This document shows, piece by piece, positions 6,021 through 12,751 of a DNA stretch of 43,467 nt; the first letter of the stretch is position 1, and every line of letters begins with the position of its first letter. This DNA comes from a virus. Made by a program: the position numbers and the translations under genes. The notes beneath the pieces were generated by a model. The model was not told the origin of the DNA and searched no databases. It saw only the letters and a program-made list of their open reading frames with translations. The stretch spans positions 1 to 43,467 of IMG/VR virus record IMGVR_UViG_3300020202_000121. One strand, given 5' to 3'.

Positions 6021-6640
6021 CGGACTCCTGCGGCCACGGTGTCATCGGCATAGACGGTTACGCCAGGGATCTTGGTCGAGCCTTTGAGGGCGCGTACCAC
6101 GCCACCGATTTTGACGAGGTCCGGCATCAGATACTCGCGCGGGATTTGTGACAGATCGGTAATGCGGAATTTCCAAGTCTGCCGAAAGCTGATCCCGTTC
6201 ACCTTCGGCGCGGCCGTCGGCACGATGACAGGCGGGACACTCACCGCACCGTTCAGAATGCCGTCAACCTGGTCCAGCGCACCTTCGGACTCCGCCAGTT
6301 CCGCCGCGGCCAGTTGTGCCTCTTCTTGCGCCTTGCGCTCGACTTCCCGACGCTTCCGCTCCTCCTCGGCGAGGTAGATGCCGATCTTCGGCTTGACGAT
6401 CGCCTCGGCTTGCGCCATCGGCTCTTCGTGGCGCTTCTTGGCGGCAACCGCGGCTTTATGCGCGTCGTAGGCTTTCTTGATCGTCTCGTCGAAGGTGCGG
6501 TCCAATTCCTGCCGGAAGGCTTTAATCGTCAGCAAGAACTGACATGCGGCCTCATACTGCGCGGGTGTCGTGATCGTGAGGGCGCGTGCGTCTTCGACAA
6601 GTGCCAAGGCCCGCGACTCAAGCTCGACCGTTCGGTCCAT
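6017..6640 (-). CDS. Coiled-coil protein of the phage recombination cluster, 207 aa
   Basis: I choose ATG 6640-6638 (GGGAGGGGG four bases upstream) over an upstream frame start without a site. Residues 20-125 form a long charged coiled coil (FDETIKKAYDAHKAAVAAKKRH, EEERKRREVERKAQEEAQ). The C-terminal domain has the conserved run FRITDLSQIPREYL ... KIGGVVRALKGSTKIPGV. This type of protein recurs beside phage exonuclease and annealing genes. The precise role is unestablished; a structural partner in recombination is the usual inference. Confidence 0.65.
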   Translation of the reverse strand: MDRTVELESRALALVEDARALTITTPAQYEAACQFLLTIKAFRQELDRTFDETIKKAYDAHKAAVAAKKRHEEPMAQAEAIVKPKIGIYLAEEERKRREVERKAQEEAQLAAAELAESEGALDQVDGILNGAVSVPPVIVPTAAPKVNGISFRQTWKFRITDLSQIPREYLMPDLVKIGGVVRALKGSTKIPGVTVYADDTVAAGVR

Positions 6641-7268
6641 ACAACCCCCTCCCGTTGACCGTCGCCACAATCGAGAGAAACAAACCCGGCAGCCGCTTAT
6701 CGTTCACCGGCACCACGTCGGGCTTGTTCGCGCCATCCGACATGTACACGAGATACGATTCCGCCCCTTTGTAGCGCGGGTAGTGGCTGGCGAGCATCGG
6801 CGTGTAGGCGCCCCCGACCTGGAGATGGTGCCAGCGCTCCTTCGCGCCAAACTTCTTCTCGATCACGCACGGCGTACCACGCAAAAAGCCCGGCACGTCT
6901 GGCGTGCCAGCGTAGAGATACGTCGGATGAAAGCATGGCCGTTCCATGAGGTCCAAGTCCGGCACGAAGTCATACTCCCGCTTGAACTGCCGCCAGAGCT
7001 CAACCGCCGCGACGAGCTTTGGGTCGAGCGTGTCCATATCCAGGTCGCCCAGGTCATCCAAGGCCGTGGCCTCATGCTTATAGCGTCCGATCGTGGCCGC
7101 GTCGCCGTTGCCGTTCCACAGACGGCAGTAGCCCGCGTCTTTCAGGTACTGCGTGGTCGATTTCAGCGGCATGGAGTCCAGGTGGTACTCGTGGCTGAGC
7201 GGGTTATAGTGCAAGACCCGGTCGCCATACGGCACGTCCAGGACTTCGACGCCATGCAAGGTGGTCAT
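6618..7268 (-). CDS. PD-(D/E)XK exonuclease, recombination (YqaJ/Cas4-like)
   Basis: Catalytic signature: GRYKH with H65, GTPD with D124, VIEKK with E137 and K139, then QVGGAY with Q150. That is the core of the PD-(D/E)XK exonucleases that resect phage DNA ends. It lies between the annealing-type protein (upstream, 4-base overlap) and the coiled-coil protein, the usual order of a phage recombination operon. It probably makes 3' single strands for annealing. Length (216 aa) fits the family. Confidence 0.8.
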   Translation of the reverse strand: MTTLHGVEVLDVPYGDRVLHYNPLSHEYHLDSMPLKSTTQYLKDAGYCRLWNGNGDAATIGRYKHEATALDDLGDLDMDTLDPKLVAAVELWRQFKREYDFVPDLDLMERPCFHPTYLYAGTPDVPGFLRGTPCVIEKKFGAKERWHHLQVGGAYTPMLASHYPRYKGAESYLVYMSDGANKPDVVPVNDKRLPGLFLSIVATVNGRGLYGPNGRA

Positions 7269-8014
7269 CGAGTGAGCGTCGTCACGGCCTCATAGCACGC
7301 TTCACACATCGCCGCCTTTTGCTTCGGGCTGTAGTAGATCGTGTTCCCCGCCTTAATCATCTCGTTGCAGCCGCCCGAGCATTTGGACTCAAACTTCGAG
7401 GTCATCTTGCGCCAGTCGTCCCCGTTAGCCGGCGCGGGAGCCTGTGACTTCCGCTGCGGGGCTTGCATCACCGGCTTCGCTGGCGTTTCGGCACTCTCAC
7501 TCACCGCCGCTTCCGGCAAGTCCTCGACATCCTGCGTGAAGATGTCGCTCGCGGCTGTGCCATTCAGGACCGCCGCTACCAAGGCGCGCTTCGCAGCCAT
7601 CTTCTCGACCGTGTTCCGCACGTCCTCTAAGTTGGGACGCGCCTCATTCCTCACGTAGGCGTATTTGGTTTCCTTGGACGAGCAGCAGCCGACCCCCTCC
7701 GCGATGATGTGGCCGGTCAGGAGCGACTTGAGGGCGCACTTGATCTCGTAGCGAAAGTGACCATTATCCAAGTCGGTCGGCGTCACCTCGTAGAGCGGCG
7801 CCAGCCGGAACATGAACGCGAGCTTTTCAGCCCCCGCTTTCAAGAGCGTCGGCTTCGGGCCGCAGCCAGGAATCAGGCCGTAGTGGGTGCCGTCCTGCAT
7901 GACGGTCTTCATCAGTTCTTGGATGGCCGCCACCTGCGCGACGACCTCGCGGGGTGACATCGGGAGGAGTTCGGTACTGCCCGTCTGCACTTCGGCGAGC
8001 GCCTGATTCGTCAT
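7265..8014 (-). CDS. Phage recombination/ssDNA-annealing-type protein with zinc finger, 249 aa
   Basis: Residues 35-165 match a conserved phage family (THYGLIPGCGPKPTLLKAGAEKL, FRLAPLYEV, GVGCCSSKETKYAYVRN, VEKMAAKRALVAAVLN, SDIFTQDVEDLPE) found beside phage exonucleases. A Pro/Ala linker follows. The last 45 residues carry C-x3-C ... C-x2-C (KCSGGC, MCEACYE), a zinc finger of the kind seen on ssDNA-binding proteins. I infer strand annealing with the neighbouring exonuclease. The family assignment is from context and not from a named profile. Confidence 0.65.
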   Translation of the reverse strand: MTNQALAEVQTGSTELLPMSPREVVAQVAAIQELMKTVMQDGTHYGLIPGCGPKPTLLKAGAEKLAFMFRLAPLYEVTPTDLDNGHFRYEIKCALKSLLTGHIIAEGVGCCSSKETKYAYVRNEARPNLEDVRNTVEKMAAKRALVAAVLNGTAASDIFTQDVEDLPEAAVSESAETPAKPVMQAPQRKSQAPAPANGDDWRKMTSKFESKCSGGCNEMIKAGNTIYYSPKQKAAMCEACYEAVTTLTR

Positions 8015-8211
8015 GATGCTCTCCTTGCCTTCCGGTCTTCTCGTGCTACAATGATTTGAGCCGACCCCTCGGCTCTCTTCCGTGCGCCCTGGCGATCCAC
8101 CGCCGGGGCGTCTTGTTGCTCACTCTCTTGATGCGCGTAACACGGCACCACGACCAAGCGCGTCTCAGGATTCACGAAGCAGCCGCACGGCTGTTCGACC
8201 GCCCGATCCAT
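8011..8211 (-). CDS. 66-aa small protein with C-x-C site
   Basis: TGATG coupling to the upstream 46-aa gene and ATGA coupling to the annealing gene support a real gene. The N-terminus has PCGCFVNPETRLVVVPCYAH, a possible zinc site (C-x-C ... C-x2-H). The second half is Arg/Ala/Glu-rich and probably helical. Function unknown. Confidence 0.6.
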   Translation of the reverse strand: MDRAVEQPCGCFVNPETRLVVVPCYAHQESEQQDAPAVDRQGARKRAEGSAQIIVAREDRKARRAS

Positions 8212-8351
8212 CAGTTAATCCGCAACTCCAAATCCGCGATCTCTTTTTCGAGCCGCTTAATCTTCGCCTCGGCCGCACACAGCGGGCAGTCGGGCGCGTC
8301 ATAGACGATTTCGTCGTGCGTATCGGGATAGACGCCGCCGCAGACTTCCAT
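8211..8351 (-). CDS. 46-aa zinc-site plus helix protein
   Basis: Start ATG 8351-8349 after TAAGG. The N-terminal half has CGG ... CPLC with a His between; the C-terminal half is a charged amphipathic helix (AAEAKIKRLEKEIADLELRI) that may dimerise. Coupled by TGATG to the next gene. This ribbon-plus-coil design resembles small phage regulators, but no family is recognised. Confidence 0.6.
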   Translation of the reverse strand: MEVCGGVYPDTHDEIVYDAPDCPLCAAEAKIKRLEKEIADLELRIN

Positions 8352-8355
8352 TGCC

Positions 8356-8517
8356 TTACCGGTCCTGCTGGTGCATCCGTGCGGCATCGAGGAGTTCTGA
8401 CGCCGTATCGACACAGTCGTTCCACTTGTCCTCGCACGCCTGGCAGACCCAGAGGTCGCCGTGGCGACGCAAGACCCGCTTCTTTCGATCGCAGTACGAG
8501 CAGCGCTCAAAGTCCAT
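8356..8517 (-). CDS. 53-aa zinc-ribbon protein
   Basis: A clear four-Cys ribbon: C6-x2-C9 (CSYC) and C25-x2-C28 (CQAC), separated by a basic stretch, followed by an acidic helix. Its start overlaps the stop of the secreted hydrolase gene (TGATG). A nucleic-acid or protein-binding zinc ribbon is likely; the target is unknown. Confidence 0.7.
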   Translation of the reverse strand: MDFERCSYCDRKKRVLRRHGDLWVCQACEDKWNDCVDTASELLDAARMHQQDR

Positions 8518-8954
8518 CAGTTCACCCGTCCGTAGCCAAGGAGCTGCGGCACCGCCCGCCGGCGGTAGAACCGCTGCGTCACCCGGCCGGTGACATTGCC
8601 TTCAATCGTGGCAATCGTGTCCGCATCGACTGCCGCTACAATCCCGACGTGACCTTTCCAGGACGACGGCGACTCGCGCCAGAAGAAGATGAGGTCGCCC
8701 GGCTGCGGCTCGTTCGTCAGCCGGCCCGCTTTGGCGAAGGCGTTGTAGAGGGCCTTGGCGCTGCGGGACGGCGCAACGGGCAGATCCTCGCCCAGGACGT
8801 GCACGGCGAAGTCCGCGCACCAGGACGCGCCATCAGCGTTGAACCGGTTGCCTTCCCAGAGGTAGCGCGCCGCCCGTTCCACGATGGGAAGTGGTTCAGC
8901 CGCCACCGGACCCGCTACCAAGCACCCCACCAGCACGAGCTGCCAGGTCTTCAT
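8517..8954 (-). CDS. Secreted CHAP/NlpC-P60-type cysteine hydrolase, candidate endolysin, 145 aa
   Basis: Start ATG 8954-8952 overlaps the HTH gene. A signal peptide (MKTWQLVLVGCLVAGPVAA) precedes the domain. Papain-like catalytic residues are visible: C46 in SWCADFA, H102 in KGHVGIV, and N120 or E118 in TIEGNV, with PQPGDLIFFW between. Such domains cut peptidoglycan peptides or the sugar-peptide amide. An exported endolysin is plausible, since I see no other lytic enzyme. Its place in the early operon, away from the holin-like genes, is odd; it could instead act in entry or envelope remodelling. Confidence 0.75.
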   Translation of the reverse strand: MKTWQLVLVGCLVAGPVAAEPLPIVERAARYLWEGNRFNADGASWCADFAVHVLGEDLPVAPSRSAKALYNAFAKAGRLTNEPQPGDLIFFWRESPSSWKGHVGIVAAVDADTIATIEGNVTGRVTQRFYRRRAVPQLLGYGRVN

Positions 8955-9148
8955 GCCTGTACGACCTCCCACTGTTCGACCATCGCTTCGATCTCGGTAC
9001 GCCGAAAGCGCGGTGGACTGTTGGGATTGCCGTTGATGCGGATCGGCCGAACGCCCCATTTAATCCAGGTCGGCCACTGGCGGTTCACGGTGTCGTACTT
9101 GAGGTTCAGGATCTCGGCGACTTGCTGGAGGGTCAGGAGTTGGGTCAT
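8951..9148 (-). CDS. Excisionase/MerR-type HTH protein, 65 aa
   Basis: A compact winged-helix of the HTH_17/excisionase type: LLTLQQVAEILNLKYDTVNRQW, then a wing (RINGNPNSPPRFRRTEIEAMVEQW). It sits in the early operon close to the Cro-like gene and 2 kb from the integrase, which fits a recombination directionality factor. It could equally be a transcription regulator. Coupled on both sides by ATGA. Confidence 0.7.
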   Translation of the reverse strand: MTQLLTLQQVAEILNLKYDTVNRQWPTWIKWGVRPIRINGNPNSPPRFRRTEIEAMVEQWEVVQA

Positions 9149-9357
9149 TTCTTCAGGCGCCCCTTGATTGCCAGTTGCATGAGGCGGTCTCGCTGGATTT
9201 CCAACTGACCCCGCTTGTCGTTGATCCAGGAGCGATCCGCCAGCACATCCGGTTCGTAGAAGGACCGCTCAAGGCGCGTGAGCGCGGCTTCGGCCAGCTC
9301 GTACAGGTCGAACGCGATCGACTGCTCCGTAAAGCGCCCGCTCCCATGCCCGCCCAT
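9145..9357 (-). CDS. 70-aa hypothetical early protein
   Basis: Starts MGGHGSGRF and continues as charged helices (ELAEAALTRLERS, LEIQRDRLMQLA). The G-x-G-x-GR start is common in small phage DNA-packaging or early proteins. It lies five bases after the Cro-like gene and overlaps the excisionase-like gene. Function unknown. Confidence 0.6.
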   Translation of the reverse strand: MGGHGSGRFTEQSIAFDLYELAEAALTRLERSFYEPDVLADRSWINDKRGQLEIQRDRLMQLAIKGRLKK

Positions 9358-9362
9358 CCGCG

Positions 9363-9737
9363 TTAAGCGTTCTTAAGTGATTCCGTTTTTAGGGGATTTT
9401 CCCGGTGAGGCCGGATACTGCCTTTCGATCGCTTGCTGGAATGGCCGGAATTTGCGCGGAAACGGCCTAAATTTGAGCGGCCGGGGCGTCCTGGTTGCAC
9501 TGTATCGGTACAGTGTTGTTTCGGGGCAAAAAAAGACTCTAACGGCGTTCCTAGCGCATCTGCTAGCGCTGGTATGAACCGGAGTGACGGACTAATCCCG
9601 TAGCGTTCCCAATTGTAGAGCGTCTGAACCGTCACACGCACCCCTCGACGGAGCATTTCGATGTGGAGATCAGACATGCTGAGCTTGCGGGCCTCACGCG
9701 CCCTACGAATTATGTCACCAGCGGTGCCGCTCTTCAT
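9363..9737 (-). CDS. Cro-like XRE-family repressor, 124 aa
   Basis: Residues 7-67 are an XRE helix-turn-helix (IIRRAREARKLSMSDLHIEML, VTVQTLYNWERYGISPSL, IPALADALGTPLESFF). The C-terminal half is a basic, probably disordered tail (PGRPGRSNLGRF, SSKRSKGSIRPH). It is first in the leftward early operon and divergent from the CI-like gene, the classical Cro position. A TTGACA promoter lies so close that the mRNA may be almost leaderless; I see no Shine-Dalgarno site. Confidence 0.8.
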   Translation of the reverse strand: MKSGTAGDIIRRAREARKLSMSDLHIEMLRRGVRVTVQTLYNWERYGISPSLRFIPALADALGTPLESFFAPKQHCTDTVQPGRPGRSNLGRFRANSGHSSKRSKGSIRPHRENPLKTESLKNA

Positions 9738-9834
9738 TCTGCGGACTACGTTACACTAGACCACTACAGTTTGTCAAGGTCTTTTTTCAAATATTCCTAT
9801 GCGGTGTATCAGCGACGGTGATAGAATCGCCAGC
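9738..9834. promoter_or_regulatory. Divergent lysogeny-switch control region
   Basis: Leftward promoter: TTGACA (9777-9772, minus) and TGTAAC (9755-9750) with a 16-base spacer. For the rightward repressor, TTGTCA at 9771-9776 on the plus strand is a possible -35 facing an AT-rich TATTCC/CCTATG region, so the two -35 boxes would overlap. An inverted repeat AGACC (9758-9762) / GGTCT (9778-9782) brackets this overlap, a natural operator position for CI or Cro. Confidence 0.55.
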
Positions 9835-10539
9835 ATGACATTCGGAGAGTATTTACGATCCCTCCGCATAGCCCGTGAAGTTGAAATGCTAGAGCTTGGG
9901 CGCGCCCTTGGCCTACAGTCTGGCAGCTACATCGGGAATGTAGAAAGCGGCCGCACCAAGCCCCCTACCCTCGAACGGTGTAAGCAGATTGCCGATGCGC
10001 TCCGGCTCACCACCCAAGAGCGCGAACAGCTCTTCAAGCTCGCGGCCCAGGAGCGCACACCGGACGAGCTCAAGCACTTCATCCGAAGCAAGCACTTCGA
10101 GGTTCACGAGCCGAGCGGCACGTATGGCACGAAGAAGCTGTACCTACTCGGCGAGGTGCCAGCCGGCCCGATCAAGCCGACGGCTGACTACGTCGAAGGC
10201 TTCATTAATATCGACGCCAACCTGGTCGGCAATAAAGACTGCTTCGCCCTGCGGGTCAAAGGCGACTGCCTTAAGGACAAGCAAATCTCCAGCGGCGATA
10301 TTGTAATCGTCGCCCGTGGCGTCCACCTGGAGAACGGCAACATTGCCGTCGTGCGAATCCATGAAGGCCCTGAAGAGAATTGCACCATGAAGATCTTTCG
10401 GAAGCGTGGTGACGACGTGTGGCTGATGCCCGCGAGCAGCGATGACAAGGACCAGATGCCGATCCCGGTGAAGAAGGATAGCGGGAAGCAGGTTGAGATC
10501 ATCGGCAAGGTGATCTGGGCGATTAAGAGTGTGGGATGA
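9835..10539 (+). CDS. CI/LexA-like repressor, S24 peptidase with Cys in place of Ser, 234 aa
   Basis: I prefer ATG 9835 (MTFGEYLR) to 9799, because the HTH begins there. Residues 4-60 are an XRE HTH. The S24 domain has the cleavage pair A110-G111 (EVPAGP) and the lysine K186 (CTMKIF). The nucleophile motif, normally GDSM, reads KGDCL, so residue 145 is Cys. The protein should maintain lysogeny and block the leftward early promoter. Self-cleavage may be slow, thiol-based or lost. The stop overlaps the integrase start (ATGA), so both are co-expressed. Confidence 0.85.
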   Translation: MTFGEYLRSLRIAREVEMLELGRALGLQSGSYIGNVESGRTKPPTLERCKQIADALRLTTQEREQLFKLAAQERTPDELKHFIRSKHFEVHEPSGTYGTKKLYLLGEVPAGPIKPTADYVEGFINIDANLVGNKDCFALRVKGDCLKDKQISSGDIVIVARGVHLENGNIAVVRIHEGPEENCTMKIFRKRGDDVWLMPASSDDKDQMPIPVKKDSGKQVEIIGKVIWAIKSVG

Positions 10540-11606
10540 AGCTCGTTCGGCGTGGCAAGAAAGGCATCTGGCACGCCTATATCTACCGCCCGAACCGCCC
10601 GCCGCTCCGTCGCAGCCTCAAGACCATCGATAAGCGTGTTGCTGAATACCTCGCCGGACAGCTCGTCCGCGATGTCCGCACGAACCAGCTCCCGACCGCT
10701 CTCCGCGATTACCCGCTCCAGGACGCGATAGATCGTTATCTCGCCGACTGCGCCAGCCGCCTGCGGCCGCTCCACGTCAAGAAACGGCGCGACCGGTTGC
10801 AGCGCCTCGTGGACGCCTTACACGTCACGACCTTGCGCGGCCTGACCACCGAACGCCTCCGGCAGGTCATGCAGCAGCTTGCGGATACGCGCAAGTGGGA
10901 ACCGCGCACGTATAACCACTACCGGAACGATCTGCATGCGTTCCTGAACTGGTGCCGACATCAGCAGTGGCTGATGGAGAACCCGGTTCAGGCAATCGGT
11001 ACGCGGAAAGTTCCGAAGAACCCGGTGCGATATCTGGCCGATGAGGACATCAGCCGGTGCCTGGCGGCCTTTCATGGGCGATGGCTTGAGCGGGCGGTGG
11101 CCTTAGCGATCTATGCGGGCTTACGGCGGAGTGAGATCGCGCGCCTGGACTGGCAGGATCTCGACTTTGAGGCAAAGACGATCATGGTCGAGAACAAGCC
11201 AGAGGGGTTGACCAAGTCAGGCAAATTCCGCGTGGTGCCGATGTCAGAAGGCTTAGCGGAGCTGTTGCGGCCACATCGCAAACCGACTGGCCGCGTCGTT
11301 GGTCGGGTGACGCAGCTTACGACTCCGCTCTGGAAAGCGCGCGCGAAAGCGAAGCTGCCCCACTGGTGGAATTGGCTCGCCTTCCGGCACACCTTTGGGA
11401 CGCACTGCGCGCTACGCGGGGTGCCGCTCGTGAAGCTCGCGCAGTGGATGGGCCATCACGATCCGTCAGTCACCAACCGCTACTACATTGGCCGGCAGAT
11501 CAGCTATGACGCCGACATTGAACGATTCAGCCCGCGACTCGTGCACAATTTAGTACACAAGTCTGCGGGCCTCGTCGAGAAAAATGGTGGGGACGAGAGG
11601 ATTTGA
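10536..11606 (+). CDS. Tyrosine integrase, 356 aa
   Basis: Catalyses phage integration at a tRNA gene. The N-terminal part has an arm-binding-like segment and the SAM-like core-binding domain (about 60-155). The catalytic domain has R197 (GLRRSE), K227/K230 (TKSGKF), R284 (FRHTF), H307 (MGHHDP) and tyrosine 316 or 317 (NRYY). The His of the usual H-x-x-R box is replaced by Leu281. The gene is coupled to the CI-like repressor by ATGA. Its last codons and stop lie inside the attP core. Confidence 0.9.
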   Translation: MKLVRRGKKGIWHAYIYRPNRPPLRRSLKTIDKRVAEYLAGQLVRDVRTNQLPTALRDYPLQDAIDRYLADCASRLRPLHVKKRRDRLQRLVDALHVTTLRGLTTERLRQVMQQLADTRKWEPRTYNHYRNDLHAFLNWCRHQQWLMENPVQAIGTRKVPKNPVRYLADEDISRCLAAFHGRWLERAVALAIYAGLRRSEIARLDWQDLDFEAKTIMVENKPEGLTKSGKFRVVPMSEGLAELLRPHRKPTGRVVGRVTQLTTPLWKARAKAKLPHWWNWLAFRHTFGTHCALRGVPLVKLAQWMGHHDPSVTNRYYIGRQISYDADIERFSPRLVHNLVHKSAGLVEKNGGDERI

Positions 11607-11759
11607 ACGACTTTATGCCGCAGACGCTAACTCATCGACACGGAGCCGCTTAGCACGTATCCCCTTGTGACTAAATCCCTTGAAGCGCTGTAAGCGTCCG
11701 TAGGATAATGGATGCAACCGGACGAAATCGTGTGAAACACTACACGGATTCGTACACAA
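11541..11759. other. attP: tRNA-derived core with integrase arm-type repeats
   Basis: Core 11585-11607, read on the minus strand, is the 3' end of a tRNA: G, T-loop TTCAAAT, T-stem half CCTCT, acceptor half CGTCCCC, discriminator A, then CCA. The rest of a tRNA is absent, as expected for attP. GTACACAA occurs on both sides (11553-11560 and 11752-11759), with GTGCACAA at 11541-11548; these are candidate arm sites. The host tRNA should have a GGGGACG 5' acceptor strand. No gene is seen between 11607 and 11814. Confidence 0.75.
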
Positions 11760-11814
11760 AATTCCGTTGCGCCAACTGGAAGCGACGGCATGTGGGAGCA
11801 CACCGGAGGTCTAG

Positions 11815-11961
11815 ATGGTCAAGCGTCAAGCCCGAAAGGTGGGTCGTCGGTATTCAGACGGCAGGATCGTGTCAGTCGAAACTGCCAAAAAGAATCCGAA
11901 GACGCACCAGATCGAGATGATGCCGTTGCCAGGATACGGGGACACGAAGCGAAAGAACTAG
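11815..11961 (+). CDS. 48-aa basic protein on the plus strand
   Basis: Preceded by GGAGG with a 5-base spacer. The sequence (MVKRQARKVGRRYSDGRIVSVETAKK...) is basic, with a short C-terminal PLPGYGD motif. It lies just beyond attP, convergent with the next minus gene; a single CTAG palindrome supplies both stop codons. It could be transcribed with the integrase or from its own promoter in lysogeny. Function unknown. Confidence 0.65.
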   Translation: MVKRQARKVGRRYSDGRIVSVETAKKNPKTHQIEMMPLPGYGDTKRKN

Positions 11962-12212
11962 TCCCGTCTTAGCACGGTCAGCTTTACTATAGCGGCTGTG
12001 GGGATGGCAATGTCCCCACAGCCCTGTAGTAATTTATTCCAACGATTTTCGCCCGTCATGTGCGGGACGATGACTTTGTACTGCTTCGTTTCAGAAAGCA
12101 GCCAGCCGACGGATCGGCAGTATAACGGCTCCGCCGATTTCTTGAGAACGTCCAGATCCTGCCACCCGCGACTCGAATGCGAGTCGATCCACTCGACGAG
12201 TACCAGTTTCAT
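11958..12212 (-). CDS. 84-aa conserved-type phage protein
   Basis: I choose ATG 12212 (MKLVLVEWIDSHSSRGWQ) over the longer frame. The pattern of an opening strand with WxDSH, then LYCRSVGWLLSE, VIVPHM and a closing IPTAAIVKLTVL looks like a small beta sandwich common in phage and prophage lysis or tail-end regions. No name is established that I can recall. It is last in the operon, with the convergent plus-strand gene at its 3' end. Confidence 0.65.
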   Translation of the reverse strand: MKLVLVEWIDSHSSRGWQDLDVLKKSAEPLYCRSVGWLLSETKQYKVIVPHMTGENRWNKLLQGCGDIAIPTAAIVKLTVLRRD

Positions 12213-12448
12213 GGCGATGACATTGTAGCATCGAGCACGCGATCCGCGCACCCTTCAAAGAGCTTCTGATAGGTGCCGCGCTGCAGACACACCCCGTCGA
12301 ACGGCACCGCCTCGCCCGCATTCAGGAACACCGGCTTTTCGTCACTTGGCAGGTACACGACCTTGGATCGCTCGAAGCTCAGACAGCCGGCGCTGAGCGA
12401 GAGCAAGGCCATCGCTGTCACCATCCGCCAACGCTTGCGCCACATCAA
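12209..12448 (-). CDS. Predicted lipoprotein, possible o-spanin, 79 aa
   Basis: A signal peptide (RWRMVTAMALLSLSAGC) ends in the lipobox LSAGC, so the protein should be lipid-anchored. The mature part has VVYLPSDEKPVFLNAGEAV, the type seen in phage lipoproteins next to holins, and three Cys. Its start lies within the upstream membrane/coil gene (107-base overlap), the architecture of Rz/Rz1 pairs. It lacks the strong Pro-richness of Rz1, so spanin function is a moderate inference. Confidence 0.55.
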   Translation of the reverse strand: MMWRKRWRMVTAMALLSLSAGCLSFERSKVVYLPSDEKPVFLNAGEAVPFDGVCLQRGTYQKLFEGCADRVLDATMSSP

Positions 12449-12566
12449 TCTTGAGCCTCCTGATTGCTTCAGCCACCTGACGACGCCGACGTTCCTGAAG
12501 CCATCGCAAGAGACCGAGGACGACGGGCGTCAGAAGCGCCAGCGCCGCTGCGATGGTCTGCCACAT
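12342..12566 (-). CDS. Membrane-anchored coil protein, possible i-spanin, 74 aa
   Basis: One N-terminal membrane helix (MWQTIAAALALLTPVVLGLL), then a basic stretch (RWLQERRRRQ) and a helix of coiled-coil character (VAEAIRRLKIDVAQAL). Topology and overlap with a lipoprotein gene match i-spanin/o-spanin pairs that fuse the membranes in the last step of lysis. It is shorter than typical Rz. Alternatively it is a small pinholin-like accessory protein. Confidence 0.5.
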   Translation of the reverse strand: MWQTIAAALALLTPVVLGLLRWLQERRRRQVAEAIRRLKIDVAQALADGDSDGLALAQRRLSELRAIQGRVPAK

Positions 12567-12568
12567 GG

Positions 12569-12751
12569 TTACGCCGACTTCGGGAAGATCCTTCGGAGGA
12601 CGTTACCGACGATGACGCCCAGATTATCGTCGCCCTTCCACGGGGTCAGGGTGACAATGATCTCCAGACCCTTTTCGATCGACCACAGCGCCACGCCGAT
12701 CGTCACCCAATTGTCCTGGAACCACCGAATTGCTTCCATGATCTGTTGCAT
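12569..12751 (-). CDS. 60-aa small membrane protein of the lysis region
   Basis: I choose the internal ATG 12751-12749, coupled by TGATG to the holin-like gene and preceded by GGGGGA. It starts MQQIMEAIRWFQDNW, has one hydrophobic segment (VTIGVALWSIEKGLEIIVTL), then a conserved-looking TPWKGDDNLGVIVGNVLRRIF tail. Such proteins flank phage holins. It may be a holin or anti-holin; the sequence alone does not decide. Confidence 0.6.
   Translation of the reverse strand: MQQIMEAIRWFQDNWVTIGVALWSIEKGLEIIVTLTPWKGDDNLGVIVGNVLRRIFPKSA

Noticed and set aside
8082-9167. 361-aa plus-strand ORF
   Set aside because: Antisense to six coupled minus genes, including the hydrolase with visible catalytic residues; composition is Arg/Pro-rich as expected of a shadow.
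11613-11801. 62-aa minus ORF between attP and the 48-aa gene
   Set aside because: No ribosome site, and it runs through the attP arm region; better read as non-coding attachment DNA.
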